Part shown: positions 19,461 to 30,400 of the stretch, in pieces
Numbering within the stretch: position 1 is the first letter of the stretch
Layout: each line of letters starts with the position of its first letter
Assembly: GCF_003202695.1 (NCBI RefSeq)
Contig: NZ_QGLL01000009.1
Coordinates: 277,991 to 341,990 of the forward strand
From: Bifidobacterium asteroides
GTDB taxonomy: Bacteria; Actinomycetota; Actinomycetes; Actinomycetales; Bifidobacteriaceae
DNA: 64,000 bases
Reading direction: 5' to 3'
Program-made: the position numbers and the translations under genes
The notes under the pieces: model-generated
What the model saw: only the letters and a program-made list of their open reading frames with translations
Databases searched by the model: none
Told to the model about the DNA's origin: nothing

Positions 19461-19993
19461 TCTAATAGTAAGGCGTTGACGGCGATCGCATTGTCGGGTC
19501 TAGTCGTGGACGTGTCAGTCGGCCCCGCCGGTGCAAGGAAGATTACGGCCATGAACGCGCTGCGCCGCGCATAGGAGACAGAGCACGGCAGAGGCTCAGT
19601 GGCCAGGCTCAACCCCTCAGCGGCCGCGACGCAGGTGCTCGCCAAACGGCAAACTCTCATTGAGCAACGCGCCGCCACGCTCCTGACAAGGCCATCGCAA
19701 ATCGTGAGCCTTGAACTACCCAACTCGGTCCCAAACCCACCGAGACAAAACGGCAAGCAACATGGCTCAAAGCTGCACATACCATCGTCGCCTACCGCGA
19801 TCGCTACCACATCATCGACAGCCAGCACCCCCTCGGACCAGAGTCAAAAGACTGGGCCATAAAGCAAAAGATCAATGCAGCGCGCATACGAACAGTGCTG
19901 GATACAACACGAAGCAATGTGCTGGTTACAAATTCCATTCCGCATGTTCGTAGGGATACCCAGACTATGACGCGCACAGGCAGAAACCTGTGA
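19461..19993 (+). pseudogene. Remnant of MobF/TraI-type relaxase-helicase
   Basis: In one plus frame the translation contains a damaged Walker A of the TraI/RecD helicase kind (VDVSVGPAGARKITAMNALRRA, where GPAGAGKT is normal), an in-frame TAG, then TEHGRGSVARLNPSAAATQVLA, a phrase typical of these helicases. It jumps straight to LIEQRAATLLT, a region found much later in the protein, so DNA has been lost. After a frameshift near 19730 another frame reads WLKAAHTIVAYRDRYHIID...HPLGPES, also typical of the C-terminal part of actinobacterial MobF relaxases. Together these show the wreck of a conjugation gene. Recognition is from memory of the family, not a search. Confidence 0.65.
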
Positions 19994-20275
19994 TAGGAAG
20001 AAGGGTATTGACCAATATTCAAAACCCCAAAACACAGGTCAACGAGAACTGTTAGACCTGTTGCGAACACGCAGCTGTCTAAGTATGGTACCTAAGTTCC
20101 AGAATCGAGAAGATCAATGGCAACTTAGCAAGCAACTAAGAAAGAAGCAACGTGTTTCTCGACTTCGAACATTGGCTACTTTTATCCCACTTGCGGCTCT
20201 ATCTTTAGCATCTGATATCGAAGTAAAATAACCGTATCATCGAGTTTTAAAATCTTGCATGCGAGAGAAGAGCAA
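19994..20275. promoter_or_regulatory. Presumed promoter region of SIR2-HerA operon
   Basis: About 280 AT-rich bases between the relaxase remnant and the SIR2 gene. No gene is supportable; the operon's promoter must lie here, but I cannot pick the hexamers with confidence. Confidence 0.35.
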
Positions 20276-21382
20276 ATGTCTGGCAATAATACATCCAACG
20301 ATGGTGAGTATCCCGCCCCGCACCTAGATATCCGACAGCTACGAAAGCTATGTTATAGCAAACGACTGAACTTCCTTCTTGGAGCAGGGGCGTCACAACC
20401 AGCCATACCAACCTTGACAGATGGGCAGGAGCCAAAAGAACTTATCGACCAAATACGCCAAGTCTCTTGTAATCTTGCCGCCGGGTCGGTCTCGGCTGGT
20501 GAGGAAATGGACACTCTAGGGGCATACGTCAGGTTCATATCAATGATCATTTCCATTCTCAGTATGTCCAATTCGAGGGCTGTGCCAAGATCCGCGAACA
20601 TCTTTACTACGAACTACGACCTTTTCATTGAAGCTGCCATGGACCAAGTTATGCAGGAGAACTATGGTGTCATTTTCAACGATGGTGCGAACGGCTATTT
20701 TAGGCGGTATATCAACACTTTCAACTACGACCGATCCACGGCACTCAGGGGTCAGTTCGACAATTACAATCACGAAACCCCGACGATCAGACTCATCAAA
20801 CCACATGGATCCATTAATTGGAGACAATCCAAAGCGGACAAAGATCAAGAGCTCATCGAGGTGCTCAGCCAGCCCGTAGAGAATCCTTTTCTTGTTCTGC
20901 CTGATGCAAATGAGTCGGAGCATACGATGGAGAGCCGCCACTTCTTCGAGATGCTTCGGTTGTTCAACATCGAATTGGATAAACCGCAGTCGATACTGTT
21001 CGTCATAGGCTTCTCCTTCCAAGACAAGCACATCAAGGGCATGGTACAGAGGGCTTTGCAAAATCCTGGACTTCAGGTGTGCATCTTCGCCTACTCTGAT
21101 GAGACATCTAAACCGGACACTGGCAATGCGAGAAAAGACATCCTAAACAATCTCGGAACGATATCGAATTCGAACCTGTTGATTCTCTCACCTAAAGACG
21201 TGGCCAATTGTGTGATCAATCTTGGAAAGCATGACCCGCCTCACGCAGACTCCAAGGCTACAGAAAACAAGTCGGATGGCATACGACTAAACCTAAAGAC
21301 CGTGACAAGACTGCTCATGCCCAACAATGCCGACAGCTTTCCCATACTGGCACAAGCAGACAGTGGGATAGGGAGCAAATAG
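20276..21382 (+). CDS. SIR2-domain NADase of SIR2-HerA defence system
   Basis: 368 residues from the ATG at 20276 (GAGAG upstream); an ATG-like start at 20255 is possible. SIR2 motifs: NFLLGAGAS (nucleotide-binding loop, ~35), NIFTTNYDLF (~112), the catalytic-type His in LIKPHGSINW (~175) and FVIGFSFQDKHI (~242). The last ~100 residues show no known domain. SIR2 proteins paired with a HerA ATPase form a known anti-phage system in which the SIR2 subunit degrades NAD+ when phage is sensed, stopping growth of the infected cell. The HerA gene follows after 2 bases, so they are co-translated. Confidence 0.88.
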   Translation: MSGNNTSNDGEYPAPHLDIRQLRKLCYSKRLNFLLGAGASQPAIPTLTDGQEPKELIDQIRQVSCNLAAGSVSAGEEMDTLGAYVRFISMIISILSMSNSRAVPRSANIFTTNYDLFIEAAMDQVMQENYGVIFNDGANGYFRRYINTFNYDRSTALRGQFDNYNHETPTIRLIKPHGSINWRQSKADKDQELIEVLSQPVENPFLVLPDANESEHTMESRHFFEMLRLFNIELDKPQSILFVIGFSFQDKHIKGMVQRALQNPGLQVCIFAYSDETSKPDTGNARKDILNNLGTISNSNLLILSPKDVANCVINLGKHDPPHADSKATENKSDGIRLNLKTVTRLLMPNNADSFPILAQADSGIGSK

Positions 21383-21384
21383 AT

Positions 21385-23352
21385 ATGAGTGAGGCGAACT
21401 ATGCCATTGGTGTTGTCATATCTGTTGACGGAGACCAGACACTGATAGGCACGTATGATCTCATCAATGACGATGAGATCATCCACAACGGTCAAATCCT
21501 CTACGGACCGCGACTCGGAGCGTACGTCACGGTCAGGCAGAACGACGTCAAACTCATTGCGAAGATCACCTCGGAAAAGGTCATTGATCAGCAGAACACC
21601 ATCAGAAGCAACGAATTCGACAATAGATACAGCAAGAACTCCATCAATCGTCTCATCAGCGTCAAAATGCTTGGAGCGATCGAGGATAATCAATTCATCG
21701 TCACCAGCTCATACGCCCCGATGGTAGGCAACGAAGCCTACATCACCACCCAGGCGGAGCTGTCCGCGATCTATGCCATCGGACGAAATACAGACAGCAT
21801 CGCCATCGGCACAGCCTTGCTCGAACGCTCCAAAGTGCTTATCCCCATCAATGCGTTCTTCGCCGGACACATCGGCATATTCGGCAACACCGGCAGCGGC
21901 AAATCAAATACTCTGCACGCGCTCTATTATAAGCTGCTGCACAGCAAATATCGCGAAGGCATTCTGAAAAAGAGCAGGTTCACCGTCATCGATTTCAACG
22001 GCGAATACCGGAGCGAAGGCATCTTCGGATTCCCTAAGAATCATATAGAACGCTACGACGTGGACACGCGATCACAAGAAGGAATGGCCAAGAAGGTCGA
22101 AGTCTCCGAGGATTACATCATCAACCCAGATGTACTTATCATGCTGTTCGAAGCGAAACCAGGAGTGCAAGCGCCTTTTATTAGACGATCTCTGAACGTG
22201 TTCGAAGAAGTGAAGGAACCAGAGCCCTTCATGAAACTTTGTATGGGACTGCTGCAAAAGATAATCTTAACGGGCAACGCCCCCAATGATGATGCACTAG
22301 GTGATTGGGTGGAAGTCACAGAAAACTATTGCGGTGCCGGCTGCCTTTCCCAGCTCAGAGAATTGAGACACTACACTAACGGCAGCTCAACAATACAAGA
22401 TTCCTCTGGCCGCAGTATATGGTTCAACTCCCAAGATCAGACAATCAGCGACGAAGGCAAGAAGCTGCTGGGCTGGGAGGGGATAAGCTCTGCTATTCAA
22501 AACACATATAAAAGCTTGAGCATTCTTGATAAATTGCACATGTTCTTCCGCTACCAGAGAGTGTATTCCACTGCTTGGAATGGCACCGATCCACAATATT
22601 TGGGTCCCATGTTTTCACGGATCAAGACCAGACTTGAATCATTGAATAAAGTAGTTGACATTGTTCCAGCCGCTCAGATGGGGAATGCATACCAAAGTGG
22701 GAAGTCTTTGACGATCTATTCCTTTGTCCATGCAAATCAAGAGATCAAGCGCATCCTCCCCATGCTGATCGCGAACATGATTTATGACGAACAAAAAAAG
22801 GAACAGTCAGACACCGAGTCGATCACCAAAACATCGCATCTCATTATCGATGAGGCGCACAACATACTTAGTGACATCCAACGTGATGATGGCGACAACT
22901 GGCAGAACCACCGATTGGATTCCTTCGAGGAAATCATCAAAGAAGGCCGAAAATTCGGCTTCTACCTCACTATCGCATCACAACGTCCAGCTGACATATC
23001 ATCAACCATTCTTTCCCAAATACATAACTACATCATCCATCGACTGGTCAATGACAGAGATTTAAGGTCGCTGGAAAACACTATGCCGACGCTCGATCAC
23101 TCCTCCCTCATGACCATTCCCTCATTGGGCAAAGGCCAAGCCGTGCTGACCGGAACAGCATTCCCAGTACCGCGCTTCACCCAAGTTGACAGGATTATCA
23201 AAGTAGCCCCGGCAAGCGATGACGCCGAGCTCACACGGTTGTGGCGGTCACATGAGAACGATGCCAAACCGGATTCAGTTGCTTCGACGATCACGGTTTC
23301 AGGCAGTGATGGTGCTGATCACGTACCGGATGACTCTGACACCAGATTTTAA
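21385..23352 (+). CDS. HerA-type hexameric ATPase of SIR2-HerA system
   Basis: 655 residues. An N-terminal HAS-barrel-like region (YAIGVVISVDGDQTLIG...) precedes Walker A GNTGSGKSNT (~168), Walker B LIIDEAHN (~487), and the helix after it with SQRPADISSTILSQIHN, typical of HerA/FtsK-type motors, including the likely arginine finger region. HerA rings assemble with SIR2 subunits into a large complex; ATP hydrolysis and DNA or phage signals control the NADase. The last 40 residues are low-complexity and acidic. The two genes form one operon inside the island after tRNA-Lys. Confidence 0.9.
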   Translation: MSEANYAIGVVISVDGDQTLIGTYDLINDDEIIHNGQILYGPRLGAYVTVRQNDVKLIAKITSEKVIDQQNTIRSNEFDNRYSKNSINRLISVKMLGAIEDNQFIVTSSYAPMVGNEAYITTQAELSAIYAIGRNTDSIAIGTALLERSKVLIPINAFFAGHIGIFGNTGSGKSNTLHALYYKLLHSKYREGILKKSRFTVIDFNGEYRSEGIFGFPKNHIERYDVDTRSQEGMAKKVEVSEDYIINPDVLIMLFEAKPGVQAPFIRRSLNVFEEVKEPEPFMKLCMGLLQKIILTGNAPNDDALGDWVEVTENYCGAGCLSQLRELRHYTNGSSTIQDSSGRSIWFNSQDQTISDEGKKLLGWEGISSAIQNTYKSLSILDKLHMFFRYQRVYSTAWNGTDPQYLGPMFSRIKTRLESLNKVVDIVPAAQMGNAYQSGKSLTIYSFVHANQEIKRILPMLIANMIYDEQKKEQSDTESITKTSHLIIDEAHNILSDIQRDDGDNWQNHRLDSFEEIIKEGRKFGFYLTIASQRPADISSTILSQIHNYIIHRLVNDRDLRSLENTMPTLDHSSLMTIPSLGKGQAVLTGTAFPVPRFTQVDRIIKVAPASDDAELTRLWRSHENDAKPDSVASTITVSGSDGADHVPDDSDTRF

Positions 23353-23790
23353 GAACATGATAAGTCAAAACAAAACGATGAATGGGTACGGTAAGGACAG
23401 AGCATTAGCTCTCTTTCAGTCAGAACTCGGCATCATTTTCTCTAAGCGGTCGTCGTCCACTAGTGAGAGAGACAAGGAAAAGTACTGATGAATGAATGCA
23501 AGACTGTCTCAACTTGCCTAATCGATTCCCAAAGTCAATATGCCGTAACTGAGTATTAAATTTCTTCCTCAGTCGATCGTCCGGCGAAAACGTTGATTGG
23601 GACAAAAATACCGTTATCCCAATCGACGTGATTCCATAGTTTCTTCGTGTTACTCAATCAATAACCGCTATTTTCAAACTGTCCTGGCCGACTGTATCGC
23701 GTAAAGTCCTATGAAGCATTGAATTCTATACACATAAGTTAAGACCCTTTGATGCCTAACATATTTTCAAGTGCGTGTGACTGAACATAG

Positions 23791-24190
23791 AATGTTAGTG
23801 ATCCGTCCGTTAAAAAGAGTCTTGAACACAAACATTTTCAACAGGCACTGGATGACCCCCGCGGTGCAAGTGAATACGGACGCATAACGGCGGGTCAGGT
23901 ATTCGACGAGATTGTCGAGGCCGAGGAGAGCCCGGATTTCATCATGAAGATGTCTACCCTTATCGGTGTCAAGCATCCTCACACGGACCCGAGTGGGCAT
24001 GGGTACAGCAACCAGAGCAGACGCAGCAAACCACCGACCCACTAGTTCGAGCTTAAAAGAGTCAGGAGAGTGCAGGATACGCTCCAGGAGGATGGCAGGC
24101 AGATCGACTGGGATGAATCACGAGCAGATTTCCTGAATCGTGGAAAGGCGCAACAAAATCATCTCGGACGATGTGTAAATCCTGTCTGAA
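23791..24190 (+). pseudogene. Unrecognised gene remnant
   Basis: A plus frame open for about 84 codons reads like real protein (QQALDDPRGASEYGRITAG, then VFDEIVEAEESPDFIMKM), stops at TAG near 24044 and continues in the same frame (RRVQDTLQEDGRQIDWDESRADFL) to 24190. There is no start codon with a ribosome site. I do not recognise the family. It lies between two mobile-element remnants and was probably part of the same element. Confidence 0.35.
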
Positions 24191-24459
24191 TCCGATGCAC
24201 CCCGTCAAATAGGGATCTCAACTTTTTCTCTTCAACACTATCTGAAGAACACGGAATCATATCGAAACAATGTTCTGAATTGCGGTAGCCGCATGTCGCC
24301 ACGGCATGAGTATGGGGGTCTCGTCTTTTACATCGATATGCAATGCGACTATTCCTTTTTCACCATCAACCAGCCAGGCCGGGTGCCCCGCAAATGCTGT
24401 CAGGGCGAACTACCCTATTACTCGAAATCATTCGCTTGATACGTGAAGCGGCCAAGAAC

Positions 24460-24806
24460 GATGTGAGATGGATACTCATCAGTACCTCGATGATGATCAC
24501 CCACGACATGACCGATCTTCTATTCGACACCACGGATATAGAAACGAGTATGGGCCAGTAGGGATTGAACCAGTGCCTGTGGTTCATCTGCCAGATGCAA
24601 AGGGGGAAGTGAACAACGACAATGAAATCGACTTCATCCTCAACAGGAAACAGTATGCCGGCACAAGACGCCGACTACAACGACTCGGCAAAGTGGAGGC
24701 ATGCAAGGCCATCGACGCAATGGAACACAACCAGACCTTCATCACTTCGCCAGCTGCGCAACTCATGATTAATAGGCATGGAGCCAATCTACTGAAATGC
24801 AAATAA
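24460..24806 (+). pseudogene. Possible MobA/MobL-type relaxase remnant
   Basis: The plus frame ending at 24806 contains HPRHDRSS... and GIEPVPVVHLPDAKGEVNN, which resembles the conserved segment DxRSLEExGIxxxPxxHLGxA of MobA/MobL mobilisation relaxases, followed by charged helical sequence (RRRLQRLGKVEACKAIDAME). The upstream part is lost and the Gly after HL is missing. Resemblance is modest; the alternative is an unrelated decayed gene. Confidence 0.3.
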
Positions 24807-25140
24807 CCAAGAGTGACTCTCAAACCTAGTGTGATCGACAGGCCAATAGGGCTCATAAGGCACTGAGTGCAGTAAAAGTACCCAGAGATCGATGAAGCCT
24901 CTTTCCAAAGCAGAAAATCTTAGAAAGTCCGGGAAGAGCACGGATAAAATCAACCTGAGCCGCCTAGAACGACACCACGGCCGATAGAATATATTGAAAA
25001 ACATGAGCTCTGAACATGAGGATGGGCAGGATTCCATCCTTCCTCGGTAGAAGGGGCATAAAACAGATTCAGCTCACATAACTGTTTGTGCTAGCAATAG
25101 CGCGAATGAGAACAATAGCCCTATCCGATTGGAGATCATT

Positions 25141-26493
25141 GTGGCCGAACAAAACCTGCTGAATGAGAAGCAGCTGGCTGTTTTGCGGTGGGTCGGTGAA
25201 GGGCGACCGAAAGGAGTGTATGAGCATGGGTTCGATCATCGGGTGACGGCGCGCGCATTGGATCGACGTGGGTTGCTATCCGTACAGGGGCATGGTAGAT
25301 CCTGGCGTGCAAGCCTTACTGATGAAGGACGTTACTACTTGGAACATGGCTCATATCCAACATCCGAAGATTCCGACACTACTGAAACGAAACTGGCTAC
25401 ATCCCTCCCTGCCTACGAGCCACCATACAAGCCTGTTGATGATCTTCTTGATCGTCTTGAGTCTGCGGGCGGCGTACTTCGTTTCGACGCACCAAGTGAT
25501 GCGGAGCGAATCGGTTATGTTCGTACCGTCAGACAGCTGCGTTTTTCAGGATGTTTGAGCCCTCAACACCTATTCAAAGTGACCGGGACTAAGCGGGGAC
25601 CGTTGACCATTAAACTCATACGATCTTCAACGCAGGCAGAGATACCGCCCCAGATTCCCGTGCCGGTTGAAGCTGATCGCAATCGACCCGAAATACAAGC
25701 GCTCATTGAGCACGCTTCACATCTCATGGTTAATGAGACAACCCGTCCGCGAGCATTGGCACTCGTACAAGGCATTAGTGAAGAATGCGTTCGGCGTGGA
25801 TGGACGCTGAGTGTGGACAAGAAACCGAGCTTTCTTATCACGGTTGGCCAAGATCACTATCGCTGCAAACTCAGTGAAGAGAGGGTAAAACGCGATGTCT
25901 ACACGGACGAGGATATGGCTGAATGCAGGTATGAATGGCAACGAGTCAGCCCGACGCGGAAGGAAGTCTGGTCAGGCCGCCTCAAATTGGAGCTCAATCC
26001 TGGCTATGATTCCCGATCGTGGGCAGATCGCCAGCGATGGACTCTCGTCTCCAAACTTCCCGAGTTCTTCGACATCATCGAAGAATGGAGCCACGCCGCA
26101 CAAGATAGACGAAAGAAACTTGAAGCCTATCATGCCAAGCAGGTCAAGGAATGGGAGGAAGCCATTCCCAAGGCCCGCGAGGCCTATTTACTCAAGCTCA
26201 ATGCTGATCGTGCGAGGCAGCAAGCTGAACAATGGGAGAACGCGGCACGGCTGCGCTCCTATAGTCAAGCGATTCGGCGTCATGCGGAGGAATTCGACGA
26301 GCAAGCACAAGAACACGCGCTAGAGTGGGCGACCTGGATCAATGAACATGCAGATCATATCGATCCCCTCAATGACAAATCCCAACTGACCATGAGTGGG
26401 TGCATCAAGTTAGGAGCAAAAGAACTGGATGCGTACATGCCTCATGGATGGAGTGTTGAGAACCCTCCCGAACCAAGCACCTGGCTACCGTGA
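25141..26493 (+). CDS. Hypothetical winged-helix/coiled-coil protein
   Basis: 450 residues from the GTG at 25141, chosen for GGAG 6 bases upstream. Residues ~5-70 look like a winged helix-turn-helix (LNEKQLAVLRWVGEG...ALDRRGLLSVQGHGRSWRASLTDEGRYYLEHG). The middle is a mixed domain; residues ~320-410 are a long charged coiled coil (KKLEAYHAKQVKEWEEAIPK...). Similar unnamed proteins are widespread in Actinobacteria, as I recall them, but no function is established. It converges on, and overlaps by 9 bases, a 287-residue gene that sits beside a large helicase. Genes of this set may act together on DNA. Confidence 0.8.
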   Translation: MAEQNLLNEKQLAVLRWVGEGRPKGVYEHGFDHRVTARALDRRGLLSVQGHGRSWRASLTDEGRYYLEHGSYPTSEDSDTTETKLATSLPAYEPPYKPVDDLLDRLESAGGVLRFDAPSDAERIGYVRTVRQLRFSGCLSPQHLFKVTGTKRGPLTIKLIRSSTQAEIPPQIPVPVEADRNRPEIQALIEHASHLMVNETTRPRALALVQGISEECVRRGWTLSVDKKPSFLITVGQDHYRCKLSEERVKRDVYTDEDMAECRYEWQRVSPTRKEVWSGRLKLELNPGYDSRSWADRQRWTLVSKLPEFFDIIEEWSHAAQDRRKKLEAYHAKQVKEWEEAIPKAREAYLLKLNADRARQQAEQWENAARLRSYSQAIRRHAEEFDEQAQEHALEWATWINEHADHIDPLNDKSQLTMSGCIKLGAKELDAYMPHGWSVENPPEPSTWLP

Positions 26494-27348
26494 TTTGCGA
26501 GCTTGCATAATCGGAACGCCGAACCGACGCTGAATATCATCAGCCTGTGTCGTGAGTTTCGCGGTACGTAGAACACGGATCGCGTGAGTCACTAGCTCAT
26601 CCAGTCGCACTACCTCTTGTCGTAACGCTTTGAGCTCGTCCTGACGCGCGACAGCCTCGGCGCCACACCATTGACGCAACAAGTCACGGCACCGTTTACC
26701 ATCCGGCTCTTCGAAGTCGCTGGATGCAACTTCTTCCGGTGTAACAAAAATATTTTCGTCTTTATTAAAGTAACTCTTATACCATCGCCCATGCGTTGAT
26801 TCCAATTGAACTTCTGATTCCTGCTTTTCGACCTCATGCAGCATCTTGTCAGAGAAGAGAGTGCAGGCAGTTCTCACGATAAGCTCAGTGGTCGCCCAGG
26901 GCACAATCCACCCATCTTCGTCATCAAACGATTCGGGAGCATCTCTCAGCAAAGACTCATCAAGTTGCAAATATCCAGCGAGACCAGCAACATCCTTTAC
27001 AGCAGTCACTCCGGTATAGCGATACGCGGGAATAGCCAACTCTTCGTTAATTAGCGTTCTAAAGACTTCATCGATCGCAAACTCTATTGGCCCGCCTTCC
27101 AAACCAGGATGAGTATCGACTCTATCCCAGCGAGCCTCTCGAGCCTCGAACTCCACAGCATCTTTCCAGATCACCTTCAAACGAGTAGGTGGAATCCACT
27201 CCTGTCTACCCTCAAATTGTTCATCGATAAACCGGACAAGCGTCCGCGGTGGTTTCTGCGTCCCAATCTTGAGAACTTCGACCTCAACCAAGGAGTCAAT
27301 GTTATGCGCCCGATAACCCCAACGCTCACCAATCTTCATAGACAGCAT
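26485..27348 (-). CDS. Hypothetical 287-aa protein downstream of helicase
   Basis: The open frame runs further upstream, into the helicase gene, but that part is out-of-frame nonsense; the ATG at 27348 (or 27339) begins the conserved-looking protein MKIGERWGYRAHNIDSLVEVEVLKIG, with GGGA upstream. The first 80 residues look like a small beta-rich, SH3-like fold with FEGRQEWIPPTRLKV. The C-terminal third is helical (RQDELKALRQEVVRLDELVTHAI). No catalytic motif is seen. It begins 67 bases after the helicase stop codon, so the two are likely one transcript. Confidence 0.75.
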   Translation of the reverse strand: MLSMKIGERWGYRAHNIDSLVEVEVLKIGTQKPPRTLVRFIDEQFEGRQEWIPPTRLKVIWKDAVEFEAREARWDRVDTHPGLEGGPIEFAIDEVFRTLINEELAIPAYRYTGVTAVKDVAGLAGYLQLDESLLRDAPESFDDEDGWIVPWATTELIVRTACTLFSDKMLHEVEKQESEVQLESTHGRWYKSYFNKDENIFVTPEEVASSDFEEPDGKRCRDLLRQWCGAEAVARQDELKALRQEVVRLDELVTHAIRVLRTAKLTTQADDIQRRFGVPIMQARKSR

Positions 27349-27415
27349 TATCCCAGACGAGGGATGATGACGTGCTGTATCTAAAGGAATTCTGGCCGCA
27401 CCTTCCCAGCTCCAC

Positions 27416-30400
27416 TCAGTTTTCTGCGCTCGCCTCCACCGGCAGGTCCTTAGCGATCCTGGACGTATAGGTTCCATTCTTCCAATCAGCGAGGTTGCCG
27501 ACCACGTAGACACGGCGCTTGGCTCGAGACACAGCGACGTTGAGCAGGTTGGGTGAACCATTAACCCATAAACGAGAGCCTTCTCCACGCCTGCCGGCTC
27601 TACTGCCAAGGACGATGAAGACCACATCGGCTTCCCGCCCCTGGGAGGTGTGTACGGTTCCAGCCTGGCTTGATGCCAGCCGATCTGCCTCGCGTCTGTT
27701 GCAACCAGTGCATTGCTGCAATGCATCCGCAAAGGTGTCACGCACCCCGTTAGCCACAGCCCTGAACGGAGCGATGACCAGAATATTGGTGGGGTCGATC
27801 CCACCCTGGAAGAGCCCGCACAGACGCTTTTGAAGTTCGCGGCCTTCCTGCGGCCTCCATTGCGTTCTCCCGGTTTCGCCGGAATTCGGCGGCACATCGT
27901 ACCAGCAGGAGGCCGGCAGCTCATCGCCCGCATGAGGCCCGGAAGGATAGGCACATGGCTGATGCTCCGGCCCTACGCGAACCATCCTGCCGGAGTAGGC
28001 CATATCGTTGCATATGGAGAACATAGGCTCATCACAGCGCCGGTGTACCACCAGAGGCATCCCCAGCCAGTGGTCATTCGTCTCGTCCAACAGGCCGCAA
28101 GGAGTCTGATAATCGACCAAGGCCTGCATGTTTTCGGATTCCAGTCCCAGACGCTGGAGGTGATGGGTGCTCGCCAGAAGTTCACGCATCGGCTTGGGCA
28201 TGGTATCCACGGGCTGAAGCTGCATAGGATCTCCAACTGCAACCGCATGTTTCACGCGCTGCAGCAGACCGGCAGCAGCCTGGGGCAGGGCCTGTCCGGC
28301 CTCATCCACAATCGCCCAGCCGAGCGCCTCCTTGCCTATCCCCGAAAACATTCTGGATATTGATGCAAAGGACGAGGAAACGACCGGGATCACCAGGAAG
28401 AAAGTCTGCCAAGCCACCAGCCTCTCGTCATCCGTAAAACCATTCGACTGCATCACAGCGCAAGCCAAGGAAAGATTGCACATGAACTGGTGGGCAGCAC
28501 CCGTGACGGCCTGCTGATGAAGAGCCAGCGCCTTGATGTAGACCTCCGTCCGCGCCTTGCTCCATTCCGGGTCCATCCACGCAACATGGTCATCGCCAAT
28601 GTCGGGCCTAGGCCACTGAATCTGCTTGGCCTCAGCAATTTGCCTTTCTACCGTAGTTAGCTGATCGAACAGGTCTGTAGCTTGTTTTTCGCAATTCTCT
28701 AAATCTTGTCTCGCATCATCAAGGCTATCCTGCAAAAAAGATAACTCCTGACTGGCAGCATCAACTTCGGCGTCGCAATAACCCCTTTTCTTCCACGCCT
28801 TTTCCAGAGTAGTGCGTTTCTTGCGCTCATCCTGTTGTTGTTCTTTCGTTTTTTGGAAAAAATGTTTCAAAGGATGTTCCCGACAAGATGATAGATGATC
28901 CTCATAGGCAGTTTCGGCTTGCTCCTGGGCAGCGCATGCAACATCGGCAGCTTGCTTGGCTTTTGACAGCCGCTCTTTTACGGCTGTGATCTGTCTCTCG
29001 TACTGCATCTGCTCGACTTTCAAGTCGTGCCACATTATCTTTAATTCATCAAGCTTGGCCGAAAGAGCGGATCGTTGATCACACAGGTCTGAATAAGAAC
29101 GAACGAGGTTATACTCATACACTTTTTGAGCACGAATGCGCTCTTCTTTCTTCAGAGCATCATTGAATCCTCTTTTGGCTTCTTCCCATCCGTCAATTAC
29201 ACTTGTTCTAGTAGATAAATTCTTCAAAAAATTATATACAAACTCATCCTTGAAAGAGCCCAAGAACCGCTTTTTATTGCGCCTATTACCCAAAACTGCA
29301 GATATCAGAGCCCAGGATGAATGGGTATTGGAGGGTTTACTCCCATTATGCTTATCCTGACTGTTGAAGATTAATGTAGCAATGTCCCGGAAGTCGAACC
29401 CACGAGGTGCCTGTTTCCACATGCTCTCGATATAGGATTCCCACTCACTGTCTATAGCATCGGCTCTAGGCAGATCTTGGCTGACGTTCTCAACAGCCTT
29501 GTTGTTGCTCGAAGCCACAACAATCTCAAAACCAGTCACCGACGGATCAAGCGTCCAATATTCATAACTCTTGCGCCGATCGAAAATATTCGTGGCATAA
29601 CGTTGCTGTTTGAAAATATCGTCAGGCTGCTGTAATTTCGCCAATCGTTTAGCTCGTGCCACGATAATTTCGGCTACTACATCCTTCAAAAGGGTAGTCT
29701 TACCAGTACCGGGGGGCCCATTGACACCCAATAGCGGTGAGCCACAGATTCCTTCTGCAACTGCACGTATTTGATTAATGGCAAACTGCTGCCCAACGGA
29801 CTGGAACTGATTGGAAGCACTAGGCCATCTTCCAATCGGCATGTTGGAAGGTTTCACAGCACCATCAACGAGAAGACCCTTTGAATCCTCAGCCAAATTG
29901 AATCGTCGAGGATGGCTCATCGACAGATAACTCCTGACCGGACGAGAAAAATTGTTTGGTCCGTCGTTGTGGAGCTTTTCCAAATCGTCTAAGAAGAAGG
30001 AGTCGATTAACCCGCCATTGAGATATTCCGAATTAGCTTCTAAATGACAATTGACATAATTGTGCATCAGAGGCGATCCGTCTTGCGGGGAGAAAAGAGG
30101 AGAACAACTTATACTATGGTCGTCAAGCCTCATCAAGTTTGTCGTCCTACGAATAAGCTCTCTTATGTCATCTTTGGTAACTGGGCGTTTCTCGTGCTTT
30201 ATCCGCCCCTGTACATCTTTGAGTTCCTTGCACACCGAAGTGTTGAAATACGATTCGATTTCGTTCTCTGCCCCATTGAGTTCGGTAATATCAGGCCACC
30301 CAGTCGGACAATCGGGCCAACCTCGATGATTGAACAAGCAAGAAACCGCTTTAGCATATTGAGAGATAGCCAGCGATCCTAAGACCAATCTGCCGTCATC

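Larger units (their letters stand above)
23353..25140. other. Gene-poor segment with decayed coding remnants
   Basis: 1.8 kb without an intact gene. Just after the HerA stop AGAGC-ATTA-GCTCT (23399-23412) followed by CTTT is a weak terminator-like hairpin. Two protein-like broken frames (23791-24190 and 24460-24806) are listed separately. The rest is AT-rich with nothing recognisable. Confidence 0.5.

Noticed and set aside
18928..26500. Attachment-site repeat of tRNA-Lys
   Set aside because: I searched by eye for the last 15-20 bases of the tRNA and found only a 6-base match, not enough to claim an att site.
27349..27954. Upstream extension of the 287-aa protein
   Set aside because: It lies inside the helicase gene in a different frame and reads as unstructured sequence; the ATG at 27348 starts the plausible protein.
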